Positions 7,223-15,425 of a stretch of 20,255 nucleotides of DNA are shown piece after piece. A model generated the notes under the pieces. The model ran no database searches and was not told the origin of the DNA. It saw only the letters and a list, made by a program, of their open reading frames with translations. This DNA is from Mollicutes bacterium (lineage in GTDB: Bacteria; Bacillota_I; Bacilli_A; Izemoplasmatales; Izemoplasmataceae), in the NCBI GenBank assembly GCA_003559585.1, contig PWKX01000124.1, positions 1 through 20,255 of the forward strand, written 5' to 3'. How positions within the stretch are numbered: the first letter of the stretch is position 1; every line of letters starts with the position of its first letter. A program made the translations under genes and the position numbers.

Positions 7223-7843
7223 GTGAAAGGTAAATTTATAACATTTGAAGGTCCTGAAGGCTCAGGAAAAAGCACCGTCATTAAGGCTGTTGAGGCTGCA
7301 TTAAAACAAAACAATATGGATGTCATTGCCACCAGAGAACCTGGTGGTATTAACATAAGTGAACAAATCCGTGATGTTATTTTAGATGTCGAAAACACCA
7401 ATATGGATAAGCGAACAGAGGCGTTATTATATGCTGCGGCTAGACGCCAACACATCATTGAAAAAATATGGCCAGCCTTAGAAAAAGGTCAAAACGTGAT
7501 TTGTGATAGGTTTATTGATTCTTCCTTAGCCTACCAAGGCTACGGCAGAAAACTCGGTTTAGACACCGTGTTAACCGTCAACCAGTTCGCGATTGAAGGT
7601 TGCATGCCTGATTTAACCATTTTTATTGACTTACCACCTAGTATTGGCTTAAATCGCGTGTTTGACAACAACCGCAATGTTGACCGCTTGGATTTAGAAA
7701 GCATTGAGTTTCACAACCGTGTGTATGAAGGATATAAAGAACTGGTTAAGCAATTTCCAAATAGAATCAAAGTCATCGATGGTACCAAACCGATCGAAGC
7801 TGTTATTGAGGATGCTTTAAGCTTAATTTTGTCGTTGAAATGA
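7223..7843 (+). CDS. tmk: Thymidylate kinase (dTMP kinase)
   Basis: Phosphorylates dTMP to dTDP with ATP, an essential step in dTTP synthesis. The 206-residue product has the P-loop GPEGSGKST (10-18), the ATREPGG substrate segment, the DRF motif (95-97) followed by DSSLAYQGYGR, and a lid region around NNRNVDRLD. The start is a GTG at 7223, chosen because AAGGGAG (7207-7213) precedes it by 9 bases and MKGKFITFEGPEGSGKST is the family N-terminus. It opens the replication/RNA-modification operon. In Bacillus, yaaQ and yaaR separate tmk from holB; here only 11 bases do. Confidence 0.96.
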   Translation: MKGKFITFEGPEGSGKSTVIKAVEAALKQNNMDVIATREPGGINISEQIRDVILDVENTNMDKRTEALLYAAARRQHIIEKIWPALEKGQNVICDRFIDSSLAYQGYGRKLGLDTVLTVNQFAIEGCMPDLTIFIDLPPSIGLNRVFDNNRNVDRLDLESIEFHNRVYEGYKELVKQFPNRIKVIDGTKPIEAVIEDALSLILSLK

Positions 7844-7854
7844 GAGGGTATTTA

Positions 7855-8844
7855 ATGAACCTAGAACACTTTAAGAAAGAACAAACACAAGCTTATAAAG
7901 CCATTAAAAACGCGTTTGAAAAAGCGCGTTTATCCCATGCTTACATATTTGAAGGTGATGCTGGAACCACGCCAATGGATGCGGCTCTTTATTTCGCAGC
8001 AAAAGCACTATGCCGTGAAGAAAATGCGCCGTGCATGCAGTGTTCACAATGTCAACGCGTTATCAACCGCACCCATCCAAATGTCTACATCGTGACCACT
8101 GATAAAACCACCATCGTTAAAGATGACATCTTAAACTTACAATCAGAGTTTTCTAAAACAGCCCTTGAAAATGGTGTGAAAGTATTCATCATTGATCAAG
8201 CTGAAACCATGAATATGTATGCCCAAAATACGTTGCTTAAATTTTTAGAAGAACCACACCCAGATATATACGGGATTTTACTTACTAAAGATTGCGACAA
8301 ACTATTACCAACCATTAAATCAAGAGCCCAACGCATCCACTTCAATAAACCATCTGAAGCCTTCATCGAAAAAGCGGTGTTGGATTTGGGTTATGAACGT
8401 TGGTTAGCGCGTTTAGCCGCACGCATAGCTTCTAGTACTGATGAGGCCAGTCAAATACTTGAAACCTATGATATCGAAACGATGGCAGATGCGGTTAAAC
8501 AAGTATATCAAAGCTTATTAACGGACGAATCAACGATGTTAACCTTTCAAGATGTTTGTGGGTCATTTTTAAACAGCAAACAAGACATCGAAATGTTACT
8601 TCATGTGTTGACGCACTACCAAAAAGATCTTATTTATGATAAAATAAACAATCGACATCAATTGATTTTTGCAGACGATATCGCAACGATTGAGCGCATC
8701 AATCAACAAACAGAATTACCGGTGTTGCTTGAAGGACTTGAGCATATGCTTGAACTTCATACCAAACAACATCAATTTATCAACATGCGCCTAGCATTCG
8801 ACAATTTAATGCTAGATATTGAAAGAGGTCATGCTCATGAATAA
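7855..8844 (+). CDS. holB: DNA polymerase III subunit delta prime
   Basis: Clamp-loader subunit that works with delta and tau/gamma to load the beta sliding clamp. The 329-residue product has the AAA+ fold. Its P-loop is degenerate (GDAGTTPMD, 34-42), as expected for the non-ATP-binding delta prime subunit. A zinc module is present with Cys53, Cys60, Cys63 and Cys66. The LLKFLEEP helix is conserved, and SRAQ stands where ATP-binding relatives have SRC. The ATG at 7855 is preferred to the one at 7840 because GAGAGGG (7842-7848) precedes it by 6 bases; the 7840 codon, overlapping the tmk stop, has no ribosome binding site. It overlaps ricT by 8 bases. Confidence 0.93.
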   Translation: MNLEHFKKEQTQAYKAIKNAFEKARLSHAYIFEGDAGTTPMDAALYFAAKALCREENAPCMQCSQCQRVINRTHPNVYIVTTDKTTIVKDDILNLQSEFSKTALENGVKVFIIDQAETMNMYAQNTLLKFLEEPHPDIYGILLTKDCDKLLPTIKSRAQRIHFNKPSEAFIEKAVLDLGYERWLARLAARIASSTDEASQILETYDIETMADAVKQVYQSLLTDESTMLTFQDVCGSFLNSKQDIEMLLHVLTHYQKDLIYDKINNRHQLIFADDIATIERINQQTELPVLLEGLEHMLELHTKQHQFINMRLAFDNLMLDIERGHAHE

Positions 8845-9700
8845 TGAAGTCATCGGCGTACGATTTAAACAAGCCGGTAAAAAATATTATTTTTCACCTA
8901 ACGGCATTGAATTAAATATCATGGATCAAGTCGTGGTAGAAACCGTTCGTGGCGTTGAACTTGGTGAAGTGATGGAAACAGTGAAAGAAATTGGTCCTGA
9001 TGAACTTGGCACTCAATTAAAACCAATCTTACGAAAAGCCACAACAGAAGACAAAAGAGTCTATCAAAAGAATCAAGCTGATATTCCAGAAGTCGTCAAA
9101 ATATGTGATCATTACGTCAACAAAAACGAACTTGATATGAAACTTTTAAGCGCAGAATACACCTTGGACCGCAGTAAACTGATCATTTATTTTAACGCTG
9201 AGGGGCGTGTTGATTTTCGTGAGCTTGTGAAAGATCTTGCCAATGAATTTAAAGTTCGCATTGAACTTAGACAAGTTGGTGCTCGTGATGGCGCTAAATT
9301 TTTAGGTGGCATTGGCCCATGTGGATACTTGCTTTGCTGCAACACATTTTTAGGTGAATTTGAAACCGTTTCGATTAAAATGGCTAAAAACCAGTCATTA
9401 TCCTTAAATCCAACCAACATTTCTGGTTTATGTGGAAAGCTACTTTGTTGCATTCGTTATGAAGACGATACCTATTCAACCATGCGTGAAGGCTTACCCA
9501 AAATGTATTCAAAAGTTAAAACCCCAGATGGTGAAGGGAAAGTCGTTTCTATTAATATTTTGGAACGCTCAGTCAAGGTCAATTTAGCTGAAACCACCAA
9601 ACACTACGCAGTGGATGATTTACTACATATAGAAGCGTATGATGAATTAGAGTTTGCACAATCTACCAAGTCATCACAAAATGATAATCAACGCTCATAG
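8837..9700 (+). CDS. ricT: Regulatory iron-sulfur complex subunit RicT (YaaT, PSP1 domain)
   Basis: PSP1-domain protein that in Bacillus forms the RicA-RicF-RicT complex, binds [4Fe-4S] clusters and promotes RNase Y-dependent mRNA processing. The 287-residue product carries the cysteine clusters GPCGYLLCC (Cys162, Cys167, Cys168) and GLCGKLLCC (Cys199, Cys204, Cys205), with NQSLSLNPTNISG between them, all family hallmarks. The ATG at 8837 is chosen because AAAGAGG (8822-8828) is 8 bases upstream; the TTG at 8819 and ATG at 8831 are too close to or ahead of that site. Its place between holB and rsmI matches Bacillota, although yabA and trmN, which usually follow, are absent. Function is transferred from family knowledge. 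Confidence 0.93.
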   Translation: MNNEVIGVRFKQAGKKYYFSPNGIELNIMDQVVVETVRGVELGEVMETVKEIGPDELGTQLKPILRKATTEDKRVYQKNQADIPEVVKICDHYVNKNELDMKLLSAEYTLDRSKLIIYFNAEGRVDFRELVKDLANEFKVRIELRQVGARDGAKFLGGIGPCGYLLCCNTFLGEFETVSIKMAKNQSLSLNPTNISGLCGKLLCCIRYEDDTYSTMREGLPKMYSKVKTPDGEGKVVSINILERSVKVNLAETTKHYAVDDLLHIEAYDELEFAQSTKSSQNDNQRS

Positions 9701-9715
9701 AAAGTATGTGTTTTT

Positions 9716-10564
9716 ATGCAAGTTCAAACAACGTTTAAAAAAGACACCCCCATTCTTTACTTAGTCGCCACCCCAATTGGCAACCTTGATGACATGTCTT
9801 TAAGAGCCATCGAAGTGCTAAAAGCTGTCGACTTTATTTACGCTGAAGATACCAGAACATCACAAAAACTAATGAAATATCATCAAATCTTAACACCGCT
9901 TAAAAGCTTTCATGAACACAACGAAGAAGCTAAAGCAAACGACGTCATCCGCCGACTAACCGCTGGTAGAAACGTAGCCTTAATCAGTGACGCTGGATCA
10001 CCACTAATTAGCGACCCAGGTGAATCACTGGTCAAAAAAGTTCGTGAAAAAGGCTACAGCGTCTCAGCCATCCCAGGCCCAACCGCTGTCATCACCGCTT
10101 TAACCGCTTCAAATCTCATGACGGCGCCATTTACATTCATTGGTTTTTTACCACAGAAAGAAAAAGCTAAACAAGATACCATTAAGCAATATATGGCTGC
10201 CCCAGAAACGTTAATCTTTTACGAAAGCCCACACCGCATCCATAAAACACTGCAAGCCATGTATGAGATTTTAGGCGACCGCGAGATTTGTATTGCCCGC
10301 GAACTAACCAAAATATATGAAACCTTCATTCACATGCGGTTAAGTGAACACGAAAACTTACCACCATTAAAAGGTGAAATCGTCTTGATCGTAGAAGGTG
10401 CACCAAAACAAGAAACTTTATCACCACATGACATGATAGAACATGTTGCGCTACTGATAGCGGATGGTGAAAGTGAAATGCAAGCGATTAAAACCGTCGC
10501 AAAGTTACGACAATTAAAAAAGAACACCGTCTACATGGCGTATCAGAACCATAAAAAAACATAA
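9716..10564 (+). CDS. rsmI: 16S rRNA (cytidine(1402)-2'-O)-methyltransferase
   Basis: Uses S-adenosylmethionine to methylate the ribose of C1402 in the decoding centre of 16S rRNA. The 282-residue product shows the family's N-terminal LVATPIGNLDDMS (16-28), AEDTRTSQKLM, LISDAGSPLISDPG and IPGPTAVITAL segments, then FYESPHR. The length is typical. The ATG at 9716 has only a weak upstream purine stretch and lies 15 bases after ricT, so translation may depend on coupling. It sits directly before metG, as in many Bacillota once abrB is lost. Confidence 0.95.
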   Translation: MQVQTTFKKDTPILYLVATPIGNLDDMSLRAIEVLKAVDFIYAEDTRTSQKLMKYHQILTPLKSFHEHNEEAKANDVIRRLTAGRNVALISDAGSPLISDPGESLVKKVREKGYSVSAIPGPTAVITALTASNLMTAPFTFIGFLPQKEKAKQDTIKQYMAAPETLIFYESPHRIHKTLQAMYEILGDREICIARELTKIYETFIHMRLSEHENLPPLKGEIVLIVEGAPKQETLSPHDMIEHVALLIADGESEMQAIKTVAKLRQLKKNTVYMAYQNHKKT

Positions 10565-10590
10565 ATCTTAAATCTCCCAGGAGTGATTTC

Positions 10591-12525
10591 ATGAATAAAA
10601 CATACTACATCACCACACCCATTTATTACCCCAGCGGTAAATTGCACATCGGAAACACCTATACAACGGTGTTTTGTGATGCATTAAAACGGTATAAAGC
10701 ATTAAGAGGCTATGACACCTACTACCTCACGGGCATGGACGAACACGGTAAAAAAATAGAAACTGTGGCTGAAGAACGCAACTTACACCCTTTAGACCAT
10801 GTCGATGAAATGGCTAAAGAAACAAGAGCCTTGTGGGATAGAATGGGCATCACTTATGATGATTTCATAAGAACCACCGAAAAACGTCATAAAACCGTCG
10901 TTCAAAAAATCTTTGAACAATTGATTGAACAAGGCGATATTTACCTTGGTACATACAAAGGTTACTATTGTATGCCATGTGAATCTTTCTTTACTGAAAC
11001 CCAATTAGGTGATAACCACACATGTCCTGATTGCGGAAGAGAAACTTCTCAACTAGAAGAAGAGTCATACTTCCTTAAACTAAGTAAATACCAAAAACGC
11101 TTGTTAAACTATATCGAAGAACACCCAGATTTTATCACCCCAGCCTCACGTAAAAACGAAGTCGTCTCCTTCATCAAACAAGGTCTAAACGATTTAAGTG
11201 TTTCTAGAACTACCTTTGATTGGGGGATTAAAGTTATTTCTAATCCAAAACACGTCGTCTATGTTTGGATTGACGCCCTTTCAAACTACATCAGTGCCTT
11301 AGGCTATAACACGGATCATGATCAATTATTTCAAAAATATTGGCACGGTGATGAAGTCGTTCATGTTACAGGAAAAGACATCATCCGTTTCCATGCAATA
11401 TATTGGCCAATTTTATTGATGGCACTTGACATCCCCATTAATTTTAGATTACATGCTCACGGTTTTTATCAAGCCAAAGAAGGTAAAATGAGTAAATCAA
11501 AAGGCAGCGTGGTTTATCCCGATACCATCATCAATCAATACGGCCTTGATGAACTGCGTTACTTTCTTTTAAGAGAACTACCATACGGCGGGGATGGCAT
11601 CTTTACACCTGAATCGTTCATCGAACGTGTGAACTACGATTTAGCGAATGATTTCGGTAATTTATTGAATAGAACCATCTCAATGATCAATAAATATTTC
11701 GATGGTCATATTTCAAGAAACCCAGATGAAACCCATGAAGCTGATCAAGCTTTAGAATCGCATATTGAAGACACGATTAAACAATACAAGGAAAACATGG
11801 AAACCTTTAAAGTAAGCGAAGCCATTAAAGGGTTATGGTCGTTAATCTCAAGAACCAATAAATACATTGATGAAACCACACCATGGGTATTAGCTAAAGA
11901 TTTAGAACAAAAAGATATGTTAGAAAACGTGATGTTCCATCTTGCAGAGTCATTAAGACACATTGGGATTCTATTAACACCAATCTTGCCTGATGCATCA
12001 AAAGACTTGTTTAAACAACTTGGTGTTCACGAAAAACTACAATCTTTCGATACCTTATCATTTGGATTAGGTAAAAGCTTTGAAGTTGTTAAAAAGCCTA
12101 ACCCTCTATTCCCGCGCCTTGATAGTGAAAAAGAAATTGAAAAACTCAAAAGCATCATCCGCGGCGAACACGATGAAGACATTGAACCGGTTGATGAAAC
12201 AAACCTAGCCAGCATTGATGATTTCAATAAACTAGAATTACGTGTTGGACAAGTTCTTCAAGCTAGATACCATCCAAATGCGGATAAATTACTTGTTTTA
12301 AGCGTTGATACCGGTGAAAAACAACCACGTCAAATCGTAGCGGGCATTGCTAAACATTATGAACCGGAAACCCTCATTAATAAAAAGCTAATTGTGATTG
12401 TCAACTTAGAGCCCGTCACACTACGTGGGGAGCAAAGCGAAGGCATGCTGTTAGCTGGTTCTAACAAAGAATCTATGGAAGTCTTAACAGTGAAAAACCT
12501 TAATCCAGGGGATCACGTTCAATAA
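10591..12525 (+). CDS. metG: Methionine-tRNA ligase, zinc-type with C-terminal tRNA-binding domain
   Basis: Charges tRNA-Met. The 644-residue product contains HIGN (19-22), a zinc knuckle formed by Cys127, Cys130, Cys145 and Cys148, and KMSKS (299-303). An alpha-helical anticodon-binding domain follows, and a C-terminal OB-fold tRNA-binding domain (Trbp111-like, about 542-644: FNKLELRVGQVLQARYHPNA, then EGMLLAG) that dimerises the enzyme and helps bind tRNA. AGGAG (10579-10583) lies 7 bases before the ATG. It is the last gene of the tmk operon; I see no clear terminator before the rplM promoter, so some read-through into rplM is possible. Confidence 0.97.
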   Translation: MNKTYYITTPIYYPSGKLHIGNTYTTVFCDALKRYKALRGYDTYYLTGMDEHGKKIETVAEERNLHPLDHVDEMAKETRALWDRMGITYDDFIRTTEKRHKTVVQKIFEQLIEQGDIYLGTYKGYYCMPCESFFTETQLGDNHTCPDCGRETSQLEEESYFLKLSKYQKRLLNYIEEHPDFITPASRKNEVVSFIKQGLNDLSVSRTTFDWGIKVISNPKHVVYVWIDALSNYISALGYNTDHDQLFQKYWHGDEVVHVTGKDIIRFHAIYWPILLMALDIPINFRLHAHGFYQAKEGKMSKSKGSVVYPDTIINQYGLDELRYFLLRELPYGGDGIFTPESFIERVNYDLANDFGNLLNRTISMINKYFDGHISRNPDETHEADQALESHIEDTIKQYKENMETFKVSEAIKGLWSLISRTNKYIDETTPWVLAKDLEQKDMLENVMFHLAESLRHIGILLTPILPDASKDLFKQLGVHEKLQSFDTLSFGLGKSFEVVKKPNPLFPRLDSEKEIEKLKSIIRGEHDEDIEPVDETNLASIDDFNKLELRVGQVLQARYHPNADKLLVLSVDTGEKQPRQIVAGIAKHYEPETLINKKLIVIVNLEPVTLRGEQSEGMLLAGSNKESMEVLTVKNLNPGDHVQ

Positions 12526-12546
12526 ACATAAAATAACTAAAAACGT

Positions 12547-12575
12547 TTGACAAACACCATCAAATAAGCTATTAT
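12547..12575 (+). promoter_or_regulatory. Promoter for rplM-rpsI
   Basis: TTGACA (12547-12552), a 17-base spacer, then TATTAT (12570-12575). This is a near-consensus sigma-A promoter in the metG-rplM gap, giving a leader of about 60 bases. Confidence 0.8.
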
Positions 12576-12579
12576 ATAC

Positions 12580-12637
12580 GTCGGTACATTTATGAATAAA
12601 TCTCCCTTATAGCCCGACTATGAGAATCTATAGGAGG
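12580..12637 (+). promoter_or_regulatory. Structured mRNA leader of rplM, candidate L13 autoregulatory element
   Basis: A hairpin joins 12604-12612 with 12628-12637 (TATAG pairing with CTATA, then C-G and G-T pairs around a bulged A) and places the AGGAGG ribosome binding site (12632-12637) in its 3' arm. The loop contains CCGAC (12614-12618), which could pair with GTCGG at 12580-12584 as a pseudoknot or alternative helix, if transcription starts early enough to include it. Bacillota are known to carry an L13 leader RNA before rplM. Whether this sequence fits that family was not tested. Confidence 0.45.
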
Positions 12638-12645
12638 CTAGCACT

Positions 12646-13080
12646 ATGAAAACTTATATGGCGAACAACCAAACAGTTGAACGCAAGTGGTTTGTTGTTG
12701 ATGCGAAAAACCAGACACTTGGGCGCTTATCAACCGAAGTGGCTGCAATTTTAAGAGGAAAACACAAACCAACATTCACACCGCATGTCGATTGTGGCGA
12801 TTATGTCATCATCATCAATGCAAAAGATGTTCAACTATCAGGCAACAAATGGCAACAAAAGAAATATTACACACACTCGCAATATCCAGGATCGTTAAAA
12901 GAAGTGACCGCATTCACGATGAATAAAAATCATCCAAACCGGATGGTTGAACTCGCAATTAAAGGTATGCTTCCCCACAACAAGCTTGGTCGCAAAATTT
13001 ATAAAAAACTTTATGTGTACGCAGGCGATGCGCATCCACATGAAGCACAACAACCTGAAGTTTTAGAGCTGAAAGGTTAG
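12646..13080 (+). CDS. rplM: 50S ribosomal protein L13
   Basis: Early-assembling large-subunit protein. The 144-residue product has the typical length and motifs: RKWFVVDAKNQTLGRLSTEVA, LRGKHKPTFTPHVDCGDYV, GMLPHNKLGRKIYKKLYVYAG and the C-terminal HPHEAQQPE. AGGAGG (12632-12637) is 8 bases before the ATG. The TAG stop overlaps the AGGAGG of rpsI, so L13 and S9 are probably translationally coupled. In Bacillus this pair follows truA directly; here about 7 kb separates them. Confidence 0.98.
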   Translation: MKTYMANNQTVERKWFVVDAKNQTLGRLSTEVAAILRGKHKPTFTPHVDCGDYVIIINAKDVQLSGNKWQQKKYYTHSQYPGSLKEVTAFTMNKNHPNRMVELAIKGMLPHNKLGRKIYKKLYVYAGDAHPHEAQQPEVLELKG

Positions 13081-13093
13081 GAGGCTGTCAATT

Positions 13094-13489
13094 ATGGCAA
13101 ATGACGTTACATATCTCGGCACAGGCCGTAGAAAAAATTCAGTCGCTCGTGTGATTATGAGACCGGGTACCGGTGTCATCACAATCAACGGACGCGACTT
13201 CGATGATTACATCCCCTCCGCTGCGACCAGATTGGATGTTTTCCAACCCCTCGATATTACTGAAAACGAAAAATCATTCGACCTACAAGTAACTGTCCAC
13301 GGTGGCGGTATCACAGGTCAAGCCGGAGCCATTAGACTAGGTATTGCTCGCGCATTACTTCAAGTCAACGATGACTACCGTAAACCACTTAAAGTGGCTG
13401 GCATGATTTCTCGTGACTCACGTGAGAAAGAACGTAAAAAATACGGTCTTAGAAAAGCACGACGTGCACCACAATTCTCAAAACGTTAA
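13094..13489 (+). CDS. rpsI: 30S ribosomal protein S9
   Basis: Small-subunit head protein whose C-terminal tail reaches the P-site tRNA. The 131-residue product has YLGTGRRKNSVARVIMRPG at the N-terminus, HGGGITGQAGAIRLGIARAL in the middle and the conserved end RKARRAPQFSKR. AGGAGG (13079-13084) lies 9 bases before the ATG. A terminator follows within 15 bases. Confidence 0.98.
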   Translation: MANDVTYLGTGRRKNSVARVIMRPGTGVITINGRDFDDYIPSAATRLDVFQPLDITENEKSFDLQVTVHGGGITGQAGAIRLGIARALLQVNDDYRKPLKVAGMISRDSREKERKKYGLRKARRAPQFSKR

Positions 13490-13502
13490 TATTTCTGAAA
13501 AT

Positions 13503-13529
13503 AAAAGCACAAATTTTGTGCTTTTTTTT
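13503..13529 (+). terminator. Intrinsic terminator of rplM-rpsI
   Basis: A 10-bp stem (13503-13512 with 13516-13525) around a 3-base loop, with the core GCACAA pairing with TTGTGC, followed by T8 (13522-13529). Confidence 0.9.
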
Positions 13530-13538
13530 CGCAATGAA

Positions 13539-13567
13539 TTGAGCTTAAGACCAAAACATACTATAAT
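13539..13567 (+). promoter_or_regulatory. Promoter for gltX
   Basis: TTGAGC (13539-13544), 17-base spacer, TATAAT (13562-13567), directly after the rpsI terminator and 26 bases before the gltX start. Confidence 0.78.
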
Positions 13568-13593
13568 AAGACCGAATGCAAGGAGGCAAAAAA

Positions 13594-15024
13594 ATGAAAG
13601 TACGCGTACGTTACGCACCAAGTCCAACAGGACACTTACACATCGGCAACGCCCGAACCGCGTTGTTTAATTATTTATTTGCAAAAAAACATCAAGGAGA
13701 CTTCATTGTTCGTATCGAAGATACAGACATTGCCCGCAACGTCGAAACAGGCATTGAAAGTCAATTATCACACCTAAAATGGCTAGGTTTAGACTGGGAT
13801 GAATCCGTTGATAAGGCTGGTGATAAAGGGCCATATAGACAACTTGAAAGACTTGATCTTTATCAAAAATACGCACACCTTTTATTGGATAAAGGTTTAG
13901 CTTACAAATGCTATTGTACCCCTGAAGAACTCGCAGAAGAACGCGACGCATTAAAAGCTAAAGGGTATGATAAATTACATTATTCAAGAAAATGTTTGCA
14001 TAAACCCGAACAAGATGGTCCGTACACGATTCGTTTTAAAGTCCCAAATGATCACGCTTATACCTTTAATGACATCGTCAAAGATGATGTTACCTTCAAA
14101 AGTGAAGACATCGGTGATTGGGTTATTTTAAAACGCAACCAAATTCCGACTTATAACTTCGCGTGTGCCGTGGATGACCATTTAATGGACATTACCCACG
14201 TGTTAAGAGGTGAGGACCATATCACCAATACACCAAAACAAATGATGATCATGGAAGCATTAGGCTGGGAACCACCCCGTTATGGTCACATGACGCTCAT
14301 TGTAAATGAACAACACAAAAAGCTATCTAAACGAGATGAATCCATCATCCAGTTTATTGAACAATATAAGAACCTTGGCTTTTTGCCAGAAGCGTTATTT
14401 AACTTCATAGCTTTGCTTGGATGGTCACCTAAAAGCGATGATGAAATTCTTGATAAAGAAACACTCATTACCCTTTTTGATGAACAACAACTATCAACAT
14501 CACCGGCGACTTTTGACAAAGAAAAACTACATTTTATCAACAACCGTCATATCAAGAAATTATCGACAGAAGCGCTTATTGATTTATGTAAACCATACTT
14601 GCAAGCAGCCGGCATCGGCAAGCATGAAGATGAAATTTGGCTAGAAAGTCTCATTAATGTCTTTAAAGATCGCCTCGTTTATGGGAAACAAATCGTTGAA
14701 CTTTACCAAAACTTTTTTAACGAGACCTTCACCATTGAAGAGGACGCTTTTGAATTCATAAATCAAGTCGAAGGTGTTAAACCACTTTTAAAAACCTTTA
14801 AAAGCAACATTGAAAACATCGAAACTTGTACACCAGATGCGTTGAAACAAGCCATTAAAGCAGCAGGTAAGGAAACAAGCATGAAAGGAAAAAACCTATT
14901 TATGCCCATTAGAATCGCAACAAGTGGCGCTATGCACGGCCCGGATTTACCGCAAATGATGAACTTGTTGGGACAAAAACGGTTAATTCACCGCATCGAA
15001 ACGACCTTGAGCAAGCTACAATAA
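13594..15024 (+). CDS. gltX: Glutamate-tRNA ligase
   Basis: Class I synthetase charging tRNA-Glu; in many Bacillota it also misacylates tRNA-Gln for the amidotransferase route. The 476-residue product begins MKVRVRYAPSPTGHLHIGNA, with HIGN at 16-19, has the FVRIEDTD-type IVRIEDTDIARN segment, and KLSKR (243-247) as its KMSKS equivalent. The C-terminal anticodon-binding domain is present. Discriminating versus non-discriminating specificity cannot be told here. An ATG at 13576 is open in frame, but AGGAGG (13581-13586) lies downstream of it and 7 bases before the ATG at 13594, so the latter is the start. Confidence 0.96.
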   Translation: MKVRVRYAPSPTGHLHIGNARTALFNYLFAKKHQGDFIVRIEDTDIARNVETGIESQLSHLKWLGLDWDESVDKAGDKGPYRQLERLDLYQKYAHLLLDKGLAYKCYCTPEELAEERDALKAKGYDKLHYSRKCLHKPEQDGPYTIRFKVPNDHAYTFNDIVKDDVTFKSEDIGDWVILKRNQIPTYNFACAVDDHLMDITHVLRGEDHITNTPKQMMIMEALGWEPPRYGHMTLIVNEQHKKLSKRDESIIQFIEQYKNLGFLPEALFNFIALLGWSPKSDDEILDKETLITLFDEQQLSTSPATFDKEKLHFINNRHIKKLSTEALIDLCKPYLQAAGIGKHEDEIWLESLINVFKDRLVYGKQIVELYQNFFNETFTIEEDAFEFINQVEGVKPLLKTFKSNIENIETCTPDALKQAIKAAGKETSMKGKNLFMPIRIATSGAMHGPDLPQMMNLLGQKRLIHRIETTLSKLQ

Positions 15025-15028
15025 TTAT

Positions 15029-15057
15029 TTGCATTTTTTCAAAACACATTGTATAAT
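15029..15057 (+). promoter_or_regulatory. Promoter for cspA-like gene
   Basis: TTGCAT (15029-15034), 17-base spacer, TATAAT (15052-15057). The resulting leader is only about 30 bases, too short for the long cold-shock leader of Escherichia coli cspA. Confidence 0.65.
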
Positions 15058-15093
15058 GACACTATCAAAAGAAAAAAGGAGATTTTTTTACAC

Positions 15094-15291
15094 ATGACAG
15101 GAACAGTTAAATGGTTTAATTCAGAAAAAGGCTATGGCTTTATTACCTCAGACGAAGGCAACGACATCTTCGTACACTACAGTGCGCTTAATCAAGAAGG
15201 TTTCAAAACCCTCAATGAAGGCGACAAAGTTGAATTCGAAGTTGTTGAAGGCGACCGTGGACCACAAGCATCAAACGTCGAAAAGCTATAA
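15094..15291 (+). CDS. cspA: Cold-shock domain protein
   Basis: Small single-stranded nucleic-acid binding protein, likely an RNA chaperone. The 65-residue product is one cold-shock domain: TGTVKWFNSEKGYGFI with RNP1 (KGYGFI), RNP2 (DIFVHYSAL) and the closing RGPQASNVEKL. The ATG at 15094 has AAGGAGA (15076-15082) 11 bases upstream; the open frame reaches back to 15049 but runs through the promoter. It is a single-gene unit with its own promoter and terminator, placed between gltX and cysS, where Bacillus has cysE. Which paralogue (CspA, B, C or D) cannot be decided. Confidence 0.95.
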   Translation: MTGTVKWFNSEKGYGFITSDEGNDIFVHYSALNQEGFKTLNEGDKVEFEVVEGDRGPQASNVEKL

Positions 15292-15306
15292 AGAGAATTA
15301 ACGGAC

Positions 15307-15337
15307 AAAAGCGGGAGTGAATGCTCCTGCTTTTTTT
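15307..15337 (+). terminator. Intrinsic terminator of the cold-shock gene
   Basis: An 11-bp stem (15307-15317 with 15324-15334, one G-T wobble), a 6-base loop and a run of T7 (15331-15337), 15 bases after the stop codon. Confidence 0.9.
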
Positions 15338-15378
15338 GAGAAATGAAGGGAATATCATTTCATTAGCGCTTGAGCATG

Positions 15379-15387
15379 TGATACAAT
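15379..15387 (+). promoter_or_regulatory. Extended -10 promoter for cysS
   Basis: TGATACAAT, a TGn extension with TACAAT (15382-15387). The best -35 candidate is TTCATT (15359-15364) at 17 bases, which is weak. It lies 38 bases before the cysS start. Confidence 0.55.
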
Positions 15388-15425
15388 AAATATGATTTAA
15401 TCTCCAAGTTTAAAAAGGTGATAGT

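Noticed and set aside
13413..13670. Open frame of 85 codons across the rpsI end and gltX start
   Set aside because: It overlaps two certain genes, a terminator and a promoter, and the translation is of low complexity without family features.
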